Assembly (NCBI GenBank): GCA_039194665.1
Contig: JBCCVW010000173.1
Location: 1 to 10,505 of the forward strand
Source of the DNA: JABSQH01 sp039194665
GTDB lineage: Bacteria; Actinomycetota; Acidimicrobiia; Acidimicrobiales; Ilumatobacteraceae
DNA: 10,505 nt
Reading direction: 5' to 3'
Position 1 is the stretch's first letter, and each line of letters opens with the position of its first letter. Positions 1-6,092 of the stretch are shown piece by piece. Under the pieces are notes generated by a model that searched no databases, was not told where the DNA came from, and worked only from the letters and a program-made list of their open reading frames with translations. Made by a program: the position numbers and the translations under genes.

Positions 1-141
1 AGAGGAGGTAACCATTGTTTTATTGTCAATGAAAACTATAAATTATTATTATTACGAGAAATTTCCTAGCCCAGATGCAGTCAATGATGGGTATACTACA
101 CCCACTATACTATCATCCATAATGGCCCAAATGGAGTGGGG
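1..141. other. AT-rich foreign or chimeric segment at the left edge
   Basis: Bases 1-141 are about 37% G+C by my count (about 25% in the first 60), against roughly two-thirds in the rest of the window. They hold an (ATT)4 run at 42-53 and a small inverted repeat (GTATA 91-95 with TATAC 106-110, flanked by GATG 86-89 and CATC 114-117). The groEL reading frame changes from perfect chaperonin sequence to unrelated residues exactly at this boundary. On the plus strand a frame is open through the whole segment, with an AGGAGG at 3-8. I recognise no protein family in either strand and cannot name the source. A mis-joined contig end is the simplest reading; an inserted element or rearrangement is the alternative. 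Confidence 0.7.
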
Positions 142-966
142 CTTGACGGCGGCGGCGTTGAACGTGCCGCGGATCTTGTTGACCACGAGGGTGGCGAGGG
201 CTTCACCCTCGATGTCCTCCGCGATGATCACCAGCGGCTTGCCGGTCTGCATTACGGCCTCGAGCGTGGGCAGCATGGCCTGCACGGTCGAGATCTTGGC
301 GCTGTGCAGCAGGATGTACGGGTCGTCGAGGACGGCTTCCTGGCGGTCGGCGTCGGTGACGAAGTACGGCGACAGGTAGCCCTTATCGAACTGCATGCCC
401 TCGGTGAAGTCGAGCTCGGTGCCGAACGTGTTCGACTCCTCGACGGTGACCACACCGTCCTTGCCGACCTTGTCGATGGCGTCGGCGATCACGTCGCCGA
501 TCGAGCTGTCGGCCGCCGAGATGGTGGCGACGCTGGCGATGTCGGACTTGTCGTCGACGTCCTTGGCCTGCGCGTGGATCGACTCGACCGCAGCGGCGAC
601 GGCGGCCTCGATCCCCTTCTTGATGGCCATCGGGTTGGCACCGGCGGCGACGTTCTTCATGCCGATCTGGACCATCGACTGCGCGAGCACCGTGGCGGTC
701 GTGGTGCCGTCGCCGGCGATGTCGTCGGTCTTCGTCGCCACTTCCTTCACGAGCTGCGCGCCCATGTTCTCGAACTCGTCCTCGAGCTCGACTTCCTTGG
801 CGATCGATACACCGTCGTTGGTGATCGTGGGCGCGCCGAACTTCTTGTCGAGCACGACATTGCGCCCCTTGGGGCCGAGGGTGACCTTGACGGCGTCGGC
901 GAGCTTGTTGACGCCGGCCTCGAGGGCGCGACGAGCCTCGTCGTCGAACTTCAGAATCTTTGCCAT
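52..966 (-). CDS. groEL: 60 kDa chaperonin GroEL, N-terminal half, disrupted
   Basis: GroEL forms the ATP-driven double-ring folding chamber that works with the GroES lid in the cytosol. The first 275 residues are an ordinary GroEL: the N-terminal MAKILKFDDEARRAL, the nucleotide-binding VTLGPKGRNVV (about residues 28-38), the ATPase motif AGDGTTTATVL (about 84-94), and apical-domain sequence up to KIRGTFNAAAVK. The family then continues with APGFGDRRK, but here the AAG codon for Lys275 (142-144) is followed by 29 unrelated residues and a TAA at 52-54. About half the usual 540 residues, including most of the apical domain and the returning equatorial domain, are missing, so the product as written could not form a working ring. 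The ATG at 966 has AGAAGGA (978-984) 11 nt upstream. It lies 51 bp downstream of groES and is surely co-transcribed with it. Which actinobacterial paralogue (groEL1 or groEL2) it is cannot be told without the C-terminus. Confidence 0.93.
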   Translation of the reverse strand: MAKILKFDDEARRALEAGVNKLADAVKVTLGPKGRNVVLDKKFGAPTITNDGVSIAKEVELEDEFENMGAQLVKEVATKTDDIAGDGTTTATVLAQSMVQIGMKNVAAGANPMAIKKGIEAAVAAAVESIHAQAKDVDDKSDIASVATISAADSSIGDVIADAIDKVGKDGVVTVEESNTFGTELDFTEGMQFDKGYLSPYFVTDADRQEAVLDDPYILLHSAKISTVQAMLPTLEAVMQTGKPLVIIAEDIEGEALATLVVNKIRGTFNAAAVKPHSIWAIMDDSIVGVVYPSLTASGLGNFS

Positions 967-1017
967 TTGATTGGGGGTCCTTCTTCTACGTCTTGTTCGT
1001 CGAGTTCTCTACAGGGC

Positions 1018-1311
1018 TCAGCTCTCGACGATCGCGAGGACGTCGCGGCCGTTGAGCACGAGGAGGTCTTCGTTGTCAGCGGTGACTTCGGTGCCGCCGT
1101 ACTTGGAGTACAGAACGGTGTCGCCGACCTTGATGTCGAGCGGGATCAACTCGCCCGAGTTCTCGGCGCGCTTGCCGGGGCCGACCGCCAGGACTTCACC
1201 CTGCTGGGGCTTCTCCTTGGCGGTGTCGGGGATCACGAGACCGGACGCCGTTTGCGTCTCGGCTTCGTTGGGCCGGACCACGATGCGGTCATCCAGCGGC
1301 TTCAGATTCAT
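1018..1311 (-). CDS. groES: 10 kDa co-chaperonin GroES
   Basis: GroES is the heptameric lid of the GroEL chamber. The product is 97 residues, the normal length. It starts MNLKPLDDRIVVRPNEAE, has the mobile-loop region ETQTASGLVIPDTAKEKPQQG (about residues 18-38), the motif GEVLAVGPG, and ends in the family's VLYSKYGGTEV...LVLNGRDVLAIVE. The frame is open further upstream, but the ATG at 1311 is chosen because family homology begins there and GGAGG (1321-1325 on the complement) lies 9 nt before it. The upstream extension runs through the promoter and operator. It is the first gene of a groES-groEL operon controlled by two CIRCE elements. Confidence 0.97.
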   Translation of the reverse strand: MNLKPLDDRIVVRPNEAETQTASGLVIPDTAKEKPQQGEVLAVGPGKRAENSGELIPLDIKVGDTVLYSKYGGTEVTADNEDLLVLNGRDVLAIVES

Positions 1312-1320
1312 TGGTGCAGG

Positions 1321-1325
1321 CCTCC
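1321..1325 (-). promoter_or_regulatory. groES ribosome binding site
   Basis: The minus strand reads ACGGAGGCCTGCACCA before the ATG at 1311. GGAGG with a 9-nt spacer is a good Shine-Dalgarno site and decides the groES start against longer upstream readings. Confidence 0.8.
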
Positions 1326-1369
1326 GTTGGCTCTTCACGTGCGGTTGTGTGGGGACAGCTTCACGCGAG

Positions 1370-1396
1370 CTAGCACTCACACAAAGCGAGTGCCAG
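1370..1396 (-). promoter_or_regulatory. CIRCE operator, groES-proximal
   Basis: Plus strand: CTAGCACTC (1370-1378), a 9-nt spacer, then GAGTGCCAG (1388-1396). The CIRCE consensus is TTAGCACTC-N9-GAGTGCTAA, so the arms match at 8/9 and 7/9 with the exact 9-nt spacing. CIRCE is the binding site of the heat-shock repressor HrcA and is typical of groES operons. It sits 58 nt upstream of the groES start codon, immediately downstream of the predicted -10 box, so HrcA bound here would cover the transcription start. Confidence 0.88.
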
Positions 1397-1423
1397 GCTA
1401 GGCGCACCGACGCCCGTTAGCAA
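1395..1423 (-). promoter_or_regulatory. Predicted groESL promoter
   Basis: On the minus strand TTGCTA (1423-1418, -35 like) and TAGCCT (1400-1395, -10 like) are separated by exactly 17 bp. The -35 falls in one arm of the distal CIRCE and the -10 touches the proximal CIRCE, which is a sensible geometry for HrcA repression. The match to the sigma-A consensus is only moderate (4/6 and 3/6), so the call rests mainly on spacing and position. Confidence 0.6.
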
Positions 1424-1443
1424 CCGGAACCCGAGAGTGCTAA
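1417..1443 (-). promoter_or_regulatory. CIRCE operator, groES-distal
   Basis: Plus strand: TTAGCAACC (1417-1425), a 9-nt spacer, and GAGTGCTAA (1435-1443). The right arm is a perfect consensus half-site and the left arm matches 7/9. The outer bases G1416 and C1444 extend the palindrome. Two CIRCE copies ahead of groES are also known in mycobacteria. This one overlaps the predicted -35 of groES and lies 45 nt upstream of the divergent SnoaL-like gene, so it could affect both. Confidence 0.88.
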
Positions 1444-1488
1444 CGACGCGCGCTGGCGCCGGACGCCCGGCTCGGCGACGATAGAGCG

Positions 1489-1890
1489 ATGTCTGGGAGC
1501 GATGGAGACCCGATGATCGACACGATGCGGCGTTTTGTGGCCGCCGCCGAAGCCGGCGATGGTCCAACGATGCACTCGCTGATGAGCGATGACTTCGTCG
1601 GATATGTGACAACCGCCGACGCAGGTGTACGGACCGCATCGCGCGAGGAGTACATCGCCAGCATCGACGCGATGGACGTGGCCAGCGCTGGCTTGCAGCT
1701 CGACATCCCGAACGTCGTGGCGACCGCTCCCGATCAGGTGCTGGCCATGATCGAGGTGCACGCCGCCCGCAACGGTCGCACGCTGCACAACTTCACCGGG
1801 CAGCTGGCCACGATGCGCGACGGATGCATCGTCGAGCTGTGGATGGTCGAAGCACTCCCCGCGGAAAGCGACGCCTTCTGGTCGGCCTGA
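1489..1890 (+). CDS. SnoaL-like / NTF2-like domain protein
   Basis: A 133-residue single-domain protein of the NTF2-like superfamily, SnoaL type: a cone-shaped alpha+beta barrel used for small-ligand binding or as an isomerase or cyclase scaffold. Visible family features are the N-terminal helix MIDTMRRFVAAAEAGDGPTM, the segment LMSDDFVGYV (31-40), the strand/helix REEYIASIDAMD (52-63), and a terminal LATMRDGCIVELWMVEALP (106-124) ending SDAFWS. I see no signal peptide or membrane segment. The ligand is unknown; many relatives are uncharacterised. The ATG at 1489 is the longest start but has no clear Shine-Dalgarno. The in-frame ATG at 1513 (Met9) has GGAG at 1504-1507 with 5-nt spacing and is a real alternative. 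It is the only plus-strand gene here, divergent from groES and convergent with maf. Confidence 0.85.
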   Translation: MSGSDGDPMIDTMRRFVAAAEAGDGPTMHSLMSDDFVGYVTTADAGVRTASREEYIASIDAMDVASAGLQLDIPNVVATAPDQVLAMIEVHAARNGRTLHNFTGQLATMRDGCIVELWMVEALPAESDAFWSA

Positions 1891-1904
1891 CTCCGTCCGG
1901 TGTT

Positions 1905-1928
1905 GGTGATCAGCATCGAGCGATCACT
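1905..1928. terminator. Weak inverted repeat between convergent genes
   Basis: GGTGATC (1905-1911) and GATCACT (1922-1928) can pair over a 10-nt loop, with one G-U pair. They sit between the stop codons of the SnoaL-like gene (1890) and maf (1924), overlapping the maf stop. There is no T-run on either side. It could act as a weak bidirectional terminator, but a 6-7 bp repeat can arise by chance. Confidence 0.25.
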
Positions 1929-2502
1929 GTGCCGCAATCACCGTGCGAAGCAGCGCGACGGTCTCGGCCATCGGTAGGCCGATGACGTTGCTCGCGCTGC
2001 CGTCGATGCCGGCAACGAACGACGCGGCGCGTCCCTGGATGCCGTAGCCACCGGCCTTGTCGAACGGCTCGCCGGTCGCCACGTACCACTCGACGTCGGC
2101 AGGAGACAGCGTGGCGAACCGCACCGTGGTCGACACGGTGACGGATTCGACGTTCGCCCGTGTCGCCACCGCGACGCCGGTGTGGACCAGATGATCTCGC
2201 CCCGACAGCGCGACGAGCATCTGGGAGGCCTCGCCGGGCGTCGACGGCTTGCCGAGAATCGCACCGTCAAGATCAACCGTCGTGTCGGCGGCGAGCACGA
2301 CCACGTCGGGCGTGGCCACTGCTGCAGCCTTAGCCCGGGCCAGCCGCTCCACGTAGGGAACCGGCGCCTCGCCCGGCAGCGGGGATTCGTCGATGTCGGC
2401 CGGTCGGACATCGACGGTGATGTCGAGCCCTGCCAGCAGGTCGGCGCGACGCGGCGACGAGGAGGCCAACACCAGCTGGACGCCGCCGGGCAGATCGATC
2501 AT
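1924..2502 (-). CDS. maf: Maf-family nucleoside triphosphate pyrophosphatase
   Basis: Maf proteins hydrolyse non-canonical or excess NTPs (dTTP, UTP or modified bases, depending on subfamily) to the monophosphate and pyrophosphate. They have been linked to septum inhibition and house-cleaning of the nucleotide pool. The 192-residue product is full length. It shows LASSSPRRADLL (12-23), with the phosphate-binding SSSPRR at 14-19, the metal or catalytic aspartate in LAADTTV (D73), GKP at 84-86, and the C-terminal FDKAGGYGIQG signature (about 147-157). I cannot assign the dTTP/UTP versus m7GTP subfamily with certainty. Its ATG overlaps the TGA of the dihydrouridine synthase by one base (TGATG), implying translational coupling. 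In M. tuberculosis maf lies elsewhere, so its presence between tsaD and groES is lineage specific. Confidence 0.95.
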   Translation of the reverse strand: MIDLPGGVQLVLASSSPRRADLLAGLDITVDVRPADIDESPLPGEAPVPYVERLARAKAAAVATPDVVVLAADTTVDLDGAILGKPSTPGEASQMLVALSGRDHLVHTGVAVATRANVESVTVSTTVRFATLSPADVEWYVATGEPFDKAGGYGIQGRAASFVAGIDGSASNVIGLPMAETVALLRTVIAAQ

Positions 2503-3668
2503 CAGCCGCCCGACAGGGCGAGGACGTGACCGTCATCGGGCACCGATGTGTCGGCCACCGATGCGGCTCGATCGTTGAGCCAACCGTCGGGCAGCGCCAC
2601 CTTGATCGGACCGTTCGTGTGGCCGCGCTTGATGCGCTCTCCCCCGTCGACGATGTGTGCCGCCGGGTCGAGGTCGGCGAGCACATCGTCGAGTTCCCCG
2701 AGCGTCGACACATGAGAGAACCGACGCCGCGCATCGGGCCCGACCGGGTACCCACTCATGTACCAACCGGTGTGCTTGCGAAAGTCACGCATCGCCAGGT
2801 TCTCGCCGCGCGCTCGATCGTCGAGCGCAGCAGCATGGTGCGCGACCAGCATCTCGGCGTGCTCGCGCATCACCGACATCACCTCGCCGAGCTGCCGTGG
2901 GGCGCGTACAGGACGGCCGTTGAGCGCCTCGACCAAATCGCCGAAGAGCCACGGACGGCCGAGACAACCACGGCCGATGACGACGCCGTCGCATCCCGTC
3001 ATGGCCATCATCTGGACCGCGTCGGCAGCTTCCCAAACATCGCCGTTACCGAGCACCGGCACCTCACCCACCGCGTTTTTCAGTTCGCCGATCGCCTCCC
3101 ACCGCGCCTCGCCGGCGTAGTGCTGCTCGACCGTGCGCGCGTGCAGTGCGATCGAGGCGACACCCTCTTCGGCACACACCTCACCGGTACGCACGTGTGT
3201 CAGCCAGTCGTCGAACAACCCCATCCGGAACTTGGCGGTCACCGGCACCCCGTACGGGCGGGCGGCACCGACGGCAGCACGCAGGATCGCCCGCAGCAGC
3301 TCCGGACGGGCGGGCACCGCCGCACCGCCGCCACGGCGGGTCACCTTGGCGGCTGGACAACCGAAGTTGAGATCGATGTGGTCGACGCGGCCGTCGTCGC
3401 ACAGCTGGTGCACGGCCCGTCCCATGATGTCGGGATCGCTGCCGTACAGCTGGAGGCTGCGCAGGTGCTCGTCGGGGCCGAACGAGATCATGCGATGCGT
3501 CTTGGCGTTGCCATGCACCACCGGGGTGGCCATGACCATCTCGTTGACGTACACCAGACCGGGGGCGAATCGCCGACTGAGGGCGCGGAACGGGGCTTTG
3601 GTCACCCCGGCCATCGGCGCCAGCACGACCGGCGCCGACAACTCGAACGTCCCGATCGACAACGACAT
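2502..3668 (-). CDS. dus: tRNA-dihydrouridine synthase (DusB-like)
   Basis: This FMN-dependent enzyme reduces specific uridines in the tRNA D-loop with NADPH. The 388-residue product has a TIM-barrel start APVVLAPMAGVTKAPFR (12-28) and the catalytic-cysteine motif HIDLNFGCPAAKVTRRGGG with Cys104. It also has TAKFRMG (144-150), LHARTVEQHYAG (175-186), PVLGNGDV (204-211) and the FMN-phosphate site GVVIGRGCLGRPWLF (228-242). A C-terminal helical domain (FRKHTGWY...) follows. The same frame is open to 3944, but the extra 92 residues are Arg/Pro-rich and translate a palindromic repeat and the end of tsaD, so the ATG at 3668 is preferred. There is no clear Shine-Dalgarno. A TACCGT 7 nt before the ATG might be a -10 box of a leaderless transcript, but this is weak. 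GTG and TTG codons directly before the ATG are alternative starts. Confidence 0.94.
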   Translation of the reverse strand: MSLSIGTFELSAPVVLAPMAGVTKAPFRALSRRFAPGLVYVNEMVMATPVVHGNAKTHRMISFGPDEHLRSLQLYGSDPDIMGRAVHQLCDDGRVDHIDLNFGCPAAKVTRRGGGAAVPARPELLRAILRAAVGAARPYGVPVTAKFRMGLFDDWLTHVRTGEVCAEEGVASIALHARTVEQHYAGEARWEAIGELKNAVGEVPVLGNGDVWEAADAVQMMAMTGCDGVVIGRGCLGRPWLFGDLVEALNGRPVRAPRQLGEVMSVMREHAEMLVAHHAAALDDRARGENLAMRDFRKHTGWYMSGYPVGPDARRRFSHVSTLGELDDVLADLDPAAHIVDGGERIKRGHTNGPIKVALPDGWLNDRAASVADTSVPDDGHVLALSGG

Positions 3669-3732
3669 CAACACCACGGTATCGACGTCGTGGAACGGTT
3701 GTGGTGACGCACAGCGGTGCGCCGACGTGTGG

Positions 3733-3787
3733 CAGCAGGGGTCAGACCCTCGTGTCACAGGTGTCATGAGGGGTCTGATCCCTGCTG
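3733..3787. repeat. REP-like 55-nt imperfect palindrome
   Basis: The left arm CAGCAGGGGTCAGACCCTC (3733-3751) and right arm GAGGGGTCTGATCCCTGCTG (3768-3787) pair along their length with one mismatch and a one-base bulge. The middle (3753-3766, TGTCAC..GTGTCA) is itself nearly self-complementary, so the whole unit folds as one long hairpin with a tiny loop. Each arm contains its own smaller GGGTCAGACCC-type palindrome. It begins directly after the tsaD stop codon and ends 64 bp before dus. No T-run follows on the minus strand, so it is less like an intrinsic terminator than an interspersed REP/BIME-type element. It may still stop transcription or protect mRNA ends. No transposase is nearby. 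Confidence 0.75.
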
Positions 3788-4810
3788 TTATGTGACGAGC
3801 GGCAGGTTGGGGGACGCGCCGGCGGACAGGGGTGTCGGGCCGTCGGTGCGCAGCCGCTGCCAGCCTGCAGCGGCGATCATCGCTGCGTTGTCGGTGCACA
3901 TCGCCCGGCTCGGCAGGAACGCCCGAAGGTTGTCGGCGGCACACGCATCGAGAAGCTCCTCGCGGAGCAGCGAGTTGGCGGCGACGCCGCCGCCCAGCAC
4001 GATGCCGGTCGCTCCGACCTCGGCCGCCGCCCGACGAGCTTTCGTGACCAGCACGTCGACCACCGCAGCCTGGAACGAGGCGGCCACATCGTCGGACGAC
4101 ACATCGGGGTGCGCGCGGACGTGATTGACCACGGCCGTCTTGAGTCCGCTGAACGAGAAGTTGTGACGATCATCGCCGGAGCGATCGAGCATCGCCCGCG
4201 GGAACTCGATCGCGGCCGGATCACCACGCATCGCCGCCGCATCGATCGCCGGGCCACCCGGATAGCCGAGGTCGAGAAAGCGGGCCACTTTGTCGAACGC
4301 CTCACCGGCCGCATCGTCGATCGTCTGGCCCACGAGCCGGTAGTCGCCGTGTCCACGCATCTCGACGAGCATCGTGTGCCCGCCAGACACGAGCATCACG
4401 AGCAGCGGGAACTCGAGCGAGCGGTCCTCGAGGAATCCCGCGTACAGGTGGGCTTCCATGTGATTGACTCCAATGAACGGCACGTCCCAGCTCAGCGCGA
4501 GCGCCTTGGCCGCCGACACCCCGACCAGCAGCGCACCGATCAGGCCGGGACCGACGGTGCAGGCCACAGCATCGATGCGTGACTCGTCGACGCCCGCCTC
4601 GACGATCGCCCGGGCGACGATTGGGTTCAGCGTCTCGAGGTGGGCGCGCGAGGCGACCTCGGGAACGACACCGCCGAATTCGGCGTGCAAGTCGACCTGG
4701 GTGGATACCACGCTCGACACCACGTCGTAGCCGCCCATGACCAAGGCGGCCGCCGTTTCGTCGCAGCTGGTCTCGACACCCAGCACGAGTGTGGAGTCGT
4801 CGACGTTCAT
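3788..4810 (-). CDS. tsaD: tRNA N6-threonylcarbamoyladenosine synthase TsaD
   Basis: TsaD transfers the threonylcarbamoyl group from threonylcarbamoyl-AMP to A37 of ANN-decoding tRNAs (t6A), working with TsaB and TsaE. The 340-residue protein is full length. It opens with LGVETSCDETAAA (10-22) and has the metal-binding NHMEAH (His117 and His121), SGGHT (142-146), DDAAGEAFDKVAR (165-177), NFSFSGLKT (217-225), GGGVAANS (273-280) and the metal-ligand aspartate in CTDNAAM (305-311). The ATG at 4810 overlaps the rimI TGA in an ATGA, and homology begins there. The longer open frame to 5227 is an antiparallel-codon artefact over rimI. It is the last gene of the nnr-alr-tsaE-tsaB-rimI-tsaD run; its TAA is followed immediately by the palindrome at 3733-3787. 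Confidence 0.97.
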   Translation of the reverse strand: MNVDDSTLVLGVETSCDETAAALVMGGYDVVSSVVSTQVDLHAEFGGVVPEVASRAHLETLNPIVARAIVEAGVDESRIDAVACTVGPGLIGALLVGVSAAKALALSWDVPFIGVNHMEAHLYAGFLEDRSLEFPLLVMLVSGGHTMLVEMRGHGDYRLVGQTIDDAAGEAFDKVARFLDLGYPGGPAIDAAAMRGDPAAIEFPRAMLDRSGDDRHNFSFSGLKTAVVNHVRAHPDVSSDDVAASFQAAVVDVLVTKARRAAAEVGATGIVLGGGVAANSLLREELLDACAADNLRAFLPSRAMCTDNAAMIAAAGWQRLRTDGPTPLSAGASPNLPLVT

Positions 4811-5352
4811 CGATTGTCCTCGGCGATCTGCGCCAAGCGCGCCCGGTACTCGGGTTCTTGGATGTCGTTGCACCACATCACAATGGCGTCCTCGGTGTTC
4901 TCGTAGTACCGCGTGCGCACACCAGCCGGCGAGAATCCGAAACGCCGATACAACGCCTGTGCCCCGCTGCTGCTCGCCCGCACTTCGAGCGTCCACGCTC
5001 GACAGTCGCGGGCGATCGCCTCGTCGGCCAGCGCAAGCAGCATCGTCGACGCCACCCCCGCGCGGCGGTGGTCCGGATGGACCGCCACGTTGGTCACATG
5101 CGCTTCTTCGCCGGCGAACCACAACCCGCTGTAGCCGACGACCTCGCGGCCGCGGCGCGCCGCCAGATAGAAGCGGCTCCCAGACCGCACCTGATCGATC
5201 TCGCTCTCGAACACGCCAGGCGACCACGGACGGGGATAGCTGGCCGCCTCGATCGCCAGCACACCGCGCCGCAGGTCGCGGCGGCGCAGCGGCGAGAGCG
5301 TGATCGGCTGTTCGTCGTGCTCACGGCGCAGCAACCGCTCGATCACGCTCAT
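4807..5352 (-). CDS. rimI: GNAT N-acetyltransferase RimI
   Basis: RimI acetylates the N-terminal alanine of ribosomal protein S18, and in actinobacteria probably other N-termini, using acetyl-CoA. The product is 181 residues. The acceptor-side motif ASYPRPWSPGVFESEI lies at about 37-52. GNAT motif A is VAVHPDHRRAGVASTML (89-105), with the acetyl-CoA pyrophosphate loop RRAGVA. Motif B is LEVRASSSGAQALYRRFGF (122-140), and YYENTEDAIVMW is at 149-160. The ATG at 5352 lies 19 nt after the tsaB stop. An open frame continues upstream to 5451 but overlaps tsaB, so it was not used. The N-terminal 15 residues (SVIERLLRREHDEQP) precede the conserved fold and may be a short tail. The 3' end overlaps tsaD (ATGA). 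The pairing with tsaB and tsaD is a widely conserved genomic linkage. Confidence 0.93.
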   Translation of the reverse strand: MSVIERLLRREHDEQPITLSPLRRRDLRRGVLAIEAASYPRPWSPGVFESEIDQVRSGSRFYLAARRGREVVGYSGLWFAGEEAHVTNVAVHPDHRRAGVASTMLLALADEAIARDCRAWTLEVRASSSGAQALYRRFGFSPAGVRTRYYENTEDAIVMWCNDIQEPEYRARLAQIAEDNR

Positions 5353-5371
5353 GACGGTCGCCCCAGTCGGC

Positions 5372-6073
5372 TCATCGGCCAGCCACTCTCGTCGACCAGT
5401 TGATCGTGGCATCGGGCGCGCGCAAGTAGATCGGTTCGAGATCCCATGCATTCACCCACTCCTCGCGCAATGCGCGCGCGTGAGCCAGCTCGACCAGCGT
5501 CGCTGCGGACGGGTGCGCGTCACCGCCGAACTCGCAGTGGAAGCCCTCGGCGATCTCGTCTCGATAGCGACGCGCGCCGTCGCCGACACACAGCGCGTCT
5601 TGGCTGCGGGCCAACAGGTCGGCGATCAACTCCTCGACCGTGCCCACCTGCGGCTCGTTCACTTGCTGCACGCCGCCGGGAACGGGCAGATACATCGAGG
5701 AGAACACCTCGCCGCGCCGGGCGTCGATCACCGGGACGATCACGCGCTCGGTGTGCCGATTGGGGAACGCCAGGAGATCGAGCGACGAGATGCCGATCAT
5801 CGGCACACGCAACGCCTGGGCGAACGACTTCGCCGCCGCCAGACCGACGCGCATCCCGGTGAACAACCCTGGCCCGACGTCGACGGCAACGACGCCGATC
5901 TCATCGAGTTCGATCCCGGCCTGAGCGCAGATGAACTCGACGGCGGGCACCAGCGTCTCCGCATGACGCCGTCCCCGGGTGACTTCGAACAAGGCGAGCA
6001 CACCCTCGTGCCCACCGATCGCCACGCTGACTCGTTCGGTAGCGGTTTCCACGCCGAGGATCAGCATGCGCAT
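5372..6073 (-). CDS. tsaB: tRNA threonylcarbamoyladenosine biosynthesis protein TsaB
   Basis: TsaB is the inactive ASKHA-fold paralogue of TsaD. It forms a heterodimer with TsaD and scaffolds TsaE for t6A37 synthesis. The product is 233 residues from the first ATG (231 from the second). The N-terminal LGVETATERVSVAI, the motif VDVGPGLFTGMRVGLAAAKSFAQAL (about 70-94) and the central GISSLDLLA and VIDARRGEVF are all diagnostic. The C-terminal half is short and divergent, as expected for TsaB. Two starts compete. ATG 6073 has GGAG only 2 nt upstream; ATG 6067 has the same GGAG at a better 8-nt spacing and is probably the true start. The upstream 61 nt separating it from tsaE is the longest gap inside this operon and holds a hairpin that includes the Shine-Dalgarno. 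Confidence 0.94.
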   Translation of the reverse strand: MRMLILGVETATERVSVAIGGHEGVLALFEVTRGRRHAETLVPAVEFICAQAGIELDEIGVVAVDVGPGLFTGMRVGLAAAKSFAQALRVPMIGISSLDLLAFPNRHTERVIVPVIDARRGEVFSSMYLPVPGGVQQVNEPQVGTVEELIADLLARSQDALCVGDGARRYRDEIAEGFHCEFGGDAHPSAATLVELAHARALREEWVNAWDLEPIYLRAPDATINWSTRVAGR

Positions 6074-6075
6074 CG

Positions 6076-6092
6076 CTCCGTCCTCGACGGAG
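6076..6092 (-). promoter_or_regulatory. Hairpin sequestering the tsaB ribosome binding site
   Basis: On the minus strand CTCCGTC, a 3-nt GAG loop and GACGGAG form a perfect 7-bp stem. The 3' arm carries the GGAG that serves tsaB, two bases before the first ATG. If it forms in mRNA, tsaB translation would depend on ribosomes arriving from tsaE or on melting of the stem. This is an observation on pairing only; no ligand-binding fold is evident. Confidence 0.4.

Noticed and set aside
1..13. Possible end of 16S rRNA or its anti-Shine-Dalgarno region
   Set aside because: AGAGGAGGTAACC shares short words with rRNA ends but the following bases do not match either strand of a 16S 3' end.
136..1401. 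Long plus-strand open frame (421 codons) over groES and groEL
   Set aside because: It is antisense to two certain genes, runs through the intergenic region and the CIRCE operator, and translates to Arg/Asp/Gly/Val/Leu-rich sequence without any family motif, as expected for a shadow frame in high-GC DNA.
3673..3705. Interrupted inverted repeats (CCACG/CGTGG and CACCAC/GTGGTG) upstream of dus
   Set aside because: The arms are only 5-6 bp and lie in repetitive GC-rich sequence; nothing separates them from chance.
2526..3707. Plus-strand open frame of 393 codons opposite dus
   Set aside because: It is antisense to the dihydrouridine synthase, with His/Arg/Asp-rich shadow composition and no recognisable domain.
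3669..3944. N-terminal extension of Dus by 92 residues
   Set aside because: The extension translates the REP-like palindrome and the antisense-phase tail of tsaD; family homology starts at the ATG at 3668.
4811..5227. N-terminal extension of TsaD by 139 residues
   Set aside because: It overlaps rimI completely in another frame; the ATGA overlap and the family N-terminus support ATG 4810.
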